Shown: one piece after another, positions 59,643 to 64,000 of the stretch
How positions within the stretch are numbered: position 1 is the first letter of the stretch
How the letters are laid out: every line of letters starts with the position of its first letter
DNA from: Marispirochaeta sp963667435
GTDB taxonomy: Bacteria > Spirochaetota > Spirochaetia > JC444 > Marispirochaetaceae
Length of the DNA stretch: 64,000 nt
Reading direction: 5' to 3'
Assembly (NCBI GenBank): GCA_963667435.1
Contig: OY763414.1
Coordinates: 1,240,001-1,304,000 of the forward strand
Notes under the pieces: generated by a model
Database searches by the model: none
Told to the model about the DNA's origin: nothing
What the model saw: the letters and a program-made list of their open reading frames with translations, nothing else
Made by a program: the position numbers and the translations under genes

Positions 59643-60161
59643 ATGGAAAATCCTATTAAACATGAAGCAGCCAGAAACATCCGTAAGATTGATGTTATCT
59701 CCGCTGCTCTTCTTTTTTCTTTTGGAATGTTTGTTTTTATCACCGGGTTGCGGATGCCCGTGGAGCAACTGACACATGATCCGCATAAATGGTACCTGGG
59801 CCCCGGATTCTTTCCAGAAATCATCGGTGGTGGGCTGATTATCCAGGCGCTTGTCCTGCTCTTTGTAGGTATTCGTGAGTCCGGCGGAATCTCCGGGCAG
59901 GATATTCTGAATGCGCTGTGTTTCCTTAAATCCAACATGGTGGCAAGATTTTTTATTGCCCTCGGTTTGCTGGCACTCTACATTTTTCTTCTCCTTAGAT
60001 TTCTGCCCTACACAGTCGGCACCTTTACCTATCTCACGGCCAACATGATTATCTTCCGCACAGACAATCGAGCCATATGGAAGCTTCTTATTATATGCCT
60101 AATATGCTCAGTGGTAGTCGCCTACGGATTCTCACATTTTGCAAAAATACCACTGCCATAG
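59643..60161 (+). CDS. tctB: Tripartite tricarboxylate transporter small membrane subunit
   Basis: A 172-residue protein with four hydrophobic helices (IDVISAALLFSFGMFVFITGL, FFPEIIGGGLIIQALVLLFVGI, FFIALGLLALYIFLLLRF, LLIICLICSVVVAYGF) and the family pattern LGPGFFPEIIGGGL. It lies between the binding-protein gene and the large permease, in the standard TctCBA order. Confidence 0.85.
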   Translation: MENPIKHEAARNIRKIDVISAALLFSFGMFVFITGLRMPVEQLTHDPHKWYLGPGFFPEIIGGGLIIQALVLLFVGIRESGGISGQDILNALCFLKSNMVARFFIALGLLALYIFLLLRFLPYTVGTFTYLTANMIIFRTDNRAIWKLLIICLICSVVVAYGFSHFAKIPLP

Positions 60162-60184
60162 GCATGAATTGAGAGGATACAGTT

Positions 60185-61723
60185 ATGACGCAAATTATCG
60201 CGCTTTTTACCGCGCTTATTAAATTTCTTACCATTAAGAATTTTCTGCTCCTTTCGGCAAGTTCCATTGCCGGGATTATCATGGGAGCACTTCCGGGCCT
60301 TTCCGCAACCATGGGAATAGCCCTGCTCACCGGCCTGACCTATGGGATGCCCACAGAGGCAGCCCTTATCGTACTTCTTGGGATTTATGTAGGTGCTATT
60401 TACGGAGGTTCCATCTCGGCAATACTCATAGGCATCCCCGGCACCGGATCTGCGGCGGCAACCGTTCTTGACGGACATCCCCTGGCAAAACGCGGACACG
60501 GCGGGACCGCACTAAGCCTCACAACAATCGCCTCATTTATCGGCACCCTGTTTGGAATGCTCTGCCTTGCGGGGTTCACCCCGCTGCTCCAGAAAATCGC
60601 ACTTAATTTCACCTCTGCTGAATATGCTCTGCTGGCGATTTTCGGCGTACTCATCTGCGGGTCCCTGACCGCACAGGGGCTCCCCCTCAAAGGATGGATT
60701 GGCGGATTTGTCGGACTGGCTGCCTCCTGCATCGGATTTGAAGGCATATTCGGTTTTCCCCGGTTTACCTTCGGAGTAGTCGGGCTGATGGGAGGGATCG
60801 CCTTTGTACCGGCAATGATCGGACTCTTCGGTATTCCAAGCATCCTGATCGGACTCTCCATGAAAAAAAACAGCTCCGATATTCCCAGTGTTGGAAAAAG
60901 TCATGGCCCGGGAATCTTTACCATGCTGAGGAAATATTTTCCGACAATACTGCGGTCAGGACTTATCGGCACAGGGGTTGGATCAATCCCGGGCGTCGGC
61001 GAAGATGTCGGGGCGTGGCTTTCCTACGACACAGCGAAAAAAGCAAGTAAGCATCCTGAAGAATTTGGAAAAGGCTCCTATGAGGGGCTCATCGCCGCGG
61101 AAACAGCCAACAATTCCGCCATTGGTGGAGCGCTTATTCCCCTTTTAAGCCTTGCGATTCCCGGAAGCGCTCCGACGGCGGTCCTCTTGGGCGCCCTGTG
61201 GCTTCATGGTATCCGCCCCGGCCCTATGCTCACTTTCGAATTTCCCACCTTCATCTCGGAAATGAGCGCCCTTCTGCTGTTTGCTGCATTTACCATGCGT
61301 ATTTTCGGATGGATTGCCTGTCAATTTGCACCCAAGATTGTAAAAGTTCCGGTTTATATACTCATGCCCATAGTTGGAGTGCTCTCCATCATCGGAAGCT
61401 ACGCGTTGAATATAAATACCTTCGACCTTTACGTAATGTTTGTGTTCGGAGTAATCGGTTATACCTTTGAAAAACTCAATTACCCCGCCGCGCCGGTGGT
61501 GCTGGGAATTATTCTCGGACCAATTGCAGATACCAATGTGCGCCGGGCATTACAGGCATCAGGAGGAAGCTTGGAACCTTTCTATACCCGTCCCATTGCC
61601 TTAATCGTACTTCTGCTTATCGTGTATACTATCCTCAGTCAGATGAAAGTAACGGATCGCTTCTTCGGCTGGATTAAATCGAAGTTCAGAAAGATCCTTA
61701 CAAAAGATGCAGTACAGGAGTAG
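60185..61723 (+). CDS. tctA: Tripartite tricarboxylate transporter large permease
   Basis: A 512-residue, about 12-helix permease. It has the TctA signatures GIIMGALPGLSATMGIALLTGLTYGMP, YGGSISAILIGIPGTGSAAATVLDGHPLAKRGHGGTAL and SIPGVGEDVGAWLSYDTAKKASKHPEEFGKGSYEGLIAAETANNSAIGGALIPLLSLAIPGSAPTAVLLGAL. It transports the ligand delivered by TctC using the ion gradient. The Na+ motive force expected from the pyrophosphatases earlier in the window could drive it (inference). Confidence 0.92.
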   Translation: MTQIIALFTALIKFLTIKNFLLLSASSIAGIIMGALPGLSATMGIALLTGLTYGMPTEAALIVLLGIYVGAIYGGSISAILIGIPGTGSAAATVLDGHPLAKRGHGGTALSLTTIASFIGTLFGMLCLAGFTPLLQKIALNFTSAEYALLAIFGVLICGSLTAQGLPLKGWIGGFVGLAASCIGFEGIFGFPRFTFGVVGLMGGIAFVPAMIGLFGIPSILIGLSMKKNSSDIPSVGKSHGPGIFTMLRKYFPTILRSGLIGTGVGSIPGVGEDVGAWLSYDTAKKASKHPEEFGKGSYEGLIAAETANNSAIGGALIPLLSLAIPGSAPTAVLLGALWLHGIRPGPMLTFEFPTFISEMSALLLFAAFTMRIFGWIACQFAPKIVKVPVYILMPIVGVLSIIGSYALNINTFDLYVMFVFGVIGYTFEKLNYPAAPVVLGIILGPIADTNVRRALQASGGSLEPFYTRPIALIVLLLIVYTILSQMKVTDRFFGWIKSKFRKILTKDAVQE

Positions 61724-61726
61724 GCA

Positions 61727-62695
61727 GTGTTTATAACCGAACCATTTGTTCACGCCCGGGGCGGCGAAGTTTTTGACAAATCAGGCATGATGAGAGATCT
61801 TATCCCCTGGACAAACTGGCAGCGAATGATAGAACTTCAGAAGGCAGAAGATATTAACTGTTTTGTGATTAGTCATGAACGTTATGCGGATGAATTCTTT
61901 CACAGCCTGAAAAAAGGTTCACTGCTTATACGATACGGCGTCGGCTACGACTCAGTACCGTTGAACCTCTGCAGTGAGCTGGGTATTCTGCTTGCCCACA
62001 CACCGGGAACCCTGCACCAGTCTGTTGCAGAACATGTAGTGGCATTAATGATAAGTATAGCCCGTCACATTCCGGAAATGAACAGAACTGTAAAGAACGG
62101 CAACTGGCAGAACATTATGGGTGATGAACTTAATGACCGCGCCATCGCCATTGCAGGATTCGGAACAATCGGCAGAACACTGGCAAAGATTCTTAAATTC
62201 GGTTTTGGAATGAAAGTTATCGCCTTCGACACTTATGCTGAGATCGAAAACCTGTATCCCGATCTATTCGATGAGTTCACCTCAGACTTCAACAAGGCCG
62301 TAGCCGATGCTGATTACGTCTCCATCCACATGAGCCTTAACCCATCCACCCGTGGATTTATCAATAAACAGCGGCTGGATAATTTCAAGCCGGGCGCGGT
62401 GCTTATAAACACCGCCAGGGGAGGAGTAGTTGAGGAAAGTGATCTGTATGACTCCCTTACATCCGGTCCAATCGCTTATGCAGGTCTTGATGTTTTCCAG
62501 CATGAACCCTACATTCCCGAGCCCGGAAAAGACCTGCGCACTCTGGAAAATGTTGTGTTTACCCCCCATGTAGCATCGCATACGATTCAATCAAACCAGC
62601 GAATGGCCGTATCGTGCATAAACAGTGTAAAAAGTTATCTCGCAGGCAGGCTGCAGGAAATTCCGGTAGTACCGGAATTGAAACACCTGATTTAA
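61727..62695 (+). CDS. D-2-hydroxyacid dehydrogenase (NAD-dependent)
   Basis: A 322-residue dehydrogenase of the D-isomer-specific family. Substrate-binding half: LLIRYGVGYDSVPLNLCSELGILLAHTPGTLHQSVAEHVVALMISIAR. NAD-binding half: GFGTIGRTLAKIL (about 144-156), YVSIHMSLNPSTRGFIN, FKPGAVLINTARGGVVEESDL, GLDVFQHEP and the His of TPHVASHT (about 283). The GTG start follows GGAG by 6 nt and lies 3 nt after tctA. Being in the transporter operon, it probably oxidises or reduces the imported acid, a hydroxy or keto acid. Confidence 0.88.
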   Translation: MFITEPFVHARGGEVFDKSGMMRDLIPWTNWQRMIELQKAEDINCFVISHERYADEFFHSLKKGSLLIRYGVGYDSVPLNLCSELGILLAHTPGTLHQSVAEHVVALMISIARHIPEMNRTVKNGNWQNIMGDELNDRAIAIAGFGTIGRTLAKILKFGFGMKVIAFDTYAEIENLYPDLFDEFTSDFNKAVADADYVSIHMSLNPSTRGFINKQRLDNFKPGAVLINTARGGVVEESDLYDSLTSGPIAYAGLDVFQHEPYIPEPGKDLRTLENVVFTPHVASHTIQSNQRMAVSCINSVKSYLAGRLQEIPVVPELKHLI

Positions 62696-62722
62696 TATAG
62701 TTTTTCTGTTTTCTCAATAAAA

Positions 62723-62739
62723 AAGGCTGTCCGGAAATC
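62723..62739 (+). terminator. Left half of a terminator hairpin interrupted by the IS element
   Basis: AAGGCTGTCC (62723-62732) and the following GGAAATC match the left arm and loop of the terminator at 55302-55338 (AAGGCTGTCC...GAAATCTGC). The partner arm GGACAGCC is missing; instead the IS3 left end begins at 62740. The right arm would lie beyond the element, outside the window. Confidence 0.5.
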
Positions 62740-62782
62740 TGAACTGACCCCCTTGAAGTAGACACTTCGAGGGGGTTTTTCT

Positions 62783-63035
62783 ATGACCAAGAAAGGTCAA
62801 CGATTCAGAAAACATTCTGATAAACTTTAAAATGCAAGTAGTACATCTTCGAGTAGCAAAAGGATATTTTTTAAGGCATATTAGCAGGATATTCGACCTT
62901 AGTGGTGAAAATGTTGTAAATTGGACTCGAAGACTTCTCAATGGAGAACCACTGACAATGAAGCGCGGACAACATGGAAAATCTGAAACGAAAAAAGCTC
63001 AATCAAATATTTCTGAACTCACAGCAGAACAATAA
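62783..63035 (+). pseudogene. IS3-family transposase OrfA (HTH), broken
   Basis: ATG 62783 opens MTKKGQRFRKHSDKL, then an extra base near 62829 causes TAA; in the next phase the reading goes on with MQVVHLRVAKGYFLRHISRIFDLSGENVVNWTRRLLNGEP, the HTH region of OrfA. It ends at TAA 63033-63035, after which the same phase still looks coding (IELLKTELAYKDKVIEFLEE), so that stop too is a mutation. At least two lesions in OrfA. Confidence 0.8.
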
Positions 63036-63925
63036 ATAGAACTGCTCAAAACTGAACTTGCATACAAGGATAAGGTGATTGAGTTTCTTGAAGAGCGTGA
63101 ACGGCTAAAAAAAAGAAAAATTCAGAATCATCATAGAACTAAGTTCTATCTGGAAGATTCAGAATCTTTGTGCTGTTGCAAACGTATCTCGCAGTGGTTA
63201 CTACAAATTTTCCTCGCCACAGAAAATGGCAGTAAGCGTGATACTGCAATTGTTCATGAGATCAAGCAGATTCATTCTAAAACTCACCGGGTATACAGCT
63301 ACAGGCGTCTCAAAATCACTTTAGAACGTAACCTGGGGCATTCAGTCAACAAGAAACGTATTCAGCGAATTCAGAAAGAATATGGGCCGCATGCTTGCAT
63401 CAGGCGACGTCAATATTCCTATCCAAAGTCCCAGTTTCAAATCGAACCTCCAAAAGAAAACATTCTTGACCGAAATTTCAATACCGAGTGAATGAATCAC
63501 AAGTGGGTTACCTATATTACATATATTCAAAACGGAACACAGAGGATATACATGTCGACTATTATGGATCTGGCCAATTGTGAAATTATATCTTACAGAG
63601 TAAACAATAGCATTGCGCTTCCGTTTGTCATTGAAACATTCGAAGAGGCCTTTCAAGGCACAGCCCCAAAAGTGTATTGGTTCATAGCGATCAAGAAGGG
63701 CACTATTCCTCATCCCAATTCTGTAGAATGCTGGAAGAAAATAAAGCTATTCAAAGCATGTCGCATCGAGGAAACTGCCTCGATAATGCTGCAATGGAAA
63801 ACTTCTTTGGGCACTTTAAAACTGAATTGATATACCGTTTGAAACCCATGAGCGAAGATTCATTACGAAAGCAGATCGATAACTATATTGATTTTTTAAT
63901 AACCGGAGAATACAGCAAGAAATAA
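63036..63925 (+). pseudogene. IS3-family transposase OrfB (DDE), broken
   Basis: Fragments in different phases read as OrfB. The first is KIQNHHRTKFYL...THRVYSYRRLKITLERNLGHSVNKKRIQRIQKEYG (to stop at about 63491). Next comes NHKWVTYITYIQNGTQRIYMSTIMDLANCEIISYRVNNSIALPFVIET. The last is VHSDQEGHYSSSQFCRMLEENKAIQSMSHRGNCLDNAAMENFFGHFKTELIY. The first catalytic Asp (normally KWVTDIT) is Tyr here; the later Asp (SDQ) and Glu (MENF) remain. A final shift near 63893 removes the C-terminus. The gene is non-functional. Confidence 0.85.
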
Positions 63926-64000
63926 AAATGGCCCCGGTTGAATACCGGAGCCATTTAGCCCAAGTTCTGCTTAGAACTTACTGTCCACTGTTTGGGGTTC

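Larger units (their letters stand above)
62740..64000 (+). mobile_element. IS3-family insertion sequence, degenerate, cut by the window end
   Basis: The left end begins TGAACTGACCCCCTTGAAGT and matches the inverse complement of the window's last bases (plus TGTCCACTGTTTGGGGTTC) in about 13 of 19 positions, allowing for some six end bases beyond position 64000. The two transposase genes carry multiple frameshifts and a stop. A hairpin just inside the left end (62748-62775: CCCCCTTGAAGT / ACTTCGAGGGGG) is followed by five Ts, a built-in terminator that shields the element from outside transcription. The total length would be about 1.27 kb, normal for IS3. Confidence 0.85.

Overview
The window reads as chromosomal DNA of a free-living, probably marine or sediment spirochaete (Spirochaetales; Sediminispirochaeta/Marispirochaeta-like is my best guess). 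The grounds are the 16S rRNA, whose 5' end carries the GGCGGCGCGTTTTAAGCATGC block typical of spirochaetes, the abundance of lipoproteins with LpoB/COG3014/LPP20 and FecR genes, a DRTGG/CBS/PHP signalling cluster, and two membrane pyrophosphatases of the Na+-pumping type. No phage, plasmid or CRISPR array is visible.

Layout. 1-3.6 kb: the broken end of a gene, a GC-rich palindromic patch, then a catabolic operon (SLC13/DASS-type carboxylate transporter, dihydrodipicolinate-synthase-family aldolase, FadR-type GntR regulator) with a clear operator overlapping its promoter. 3.6-9.8 kb: a complete rRNA operon on the minus strand (16S, tRNA-Ala(TGC), 23S, 5S) with promoter, boxA elements and a 23S processing stem. 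9.9-16.3 kb: two divergent membrane pyrophosphatases around a duplicated-domain protein, with a small conserved Cys protein behind the first. 16.3-18.6 kb: DRTGG / CBS-ATPase / DRTGG / PHP signalling operon without any hydrogenase. 18.7-32.8 kb: a surface and accessory zone: LpoB-COG3014-LPP20 lipoprotein operon, a BrnT/BrnA-like toxin-antitoxin pair between long direct repeats, FecR proteins, lipoproteins, a MntA-HepT pair with a frameshifted toxin, a DUF89 phosphatase, a D,D-carboxypeptidase and a frameshifted chemoreceptor.

33.2-38.5 kb: a two-component system followed by a Met-rich thioredoxin-like protein, a DipZ-type CcdA-thioredoxin fusion and a secreted MsrB; a tandem direct repeat at the downstream promoter suggests that the regulator controls periplasmic methionine and thiol repair. 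38.5-48.7 kb: SatD operon with three evenly spaced operators, DODA-type dioxygenase, AHL-lactonase-like hydrolase, a histidine kinase paired with an orphan TRAP binding protein, a FabF + FabK/NMO-like pair, and small proteins. 48.8-52.6 kb: modABC plus a HTH regulator fused to a molybdate-binding-like domain. 52.6-62.7 kb: GntR regulator and split transketolase, a LacI + PrpR-type sigma-54 activator operon, and a LacI-controlled tripartite tricarboxylate transporter (TctCBA) with a 2-hydroxyacid dehydrogenase. 62.7 kb to the end: a decayed IS3-family element that has split the terminator of that operon.

The points most worth following up are the three tandem 29-bp-spaced operators before satD, three genes whose promoters predict leaderless mRNAs, the Met-rich thioredoxin/DipZ/MsrB operon with its own two-component system, the toxin-antitoxin locus bounded by 25/26-bp direct repeats, and the hydrogenase-less DRTGG/CBS/PHP cluster. 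All calls rest on reading the sequence and on recalled family features; no database search was run.
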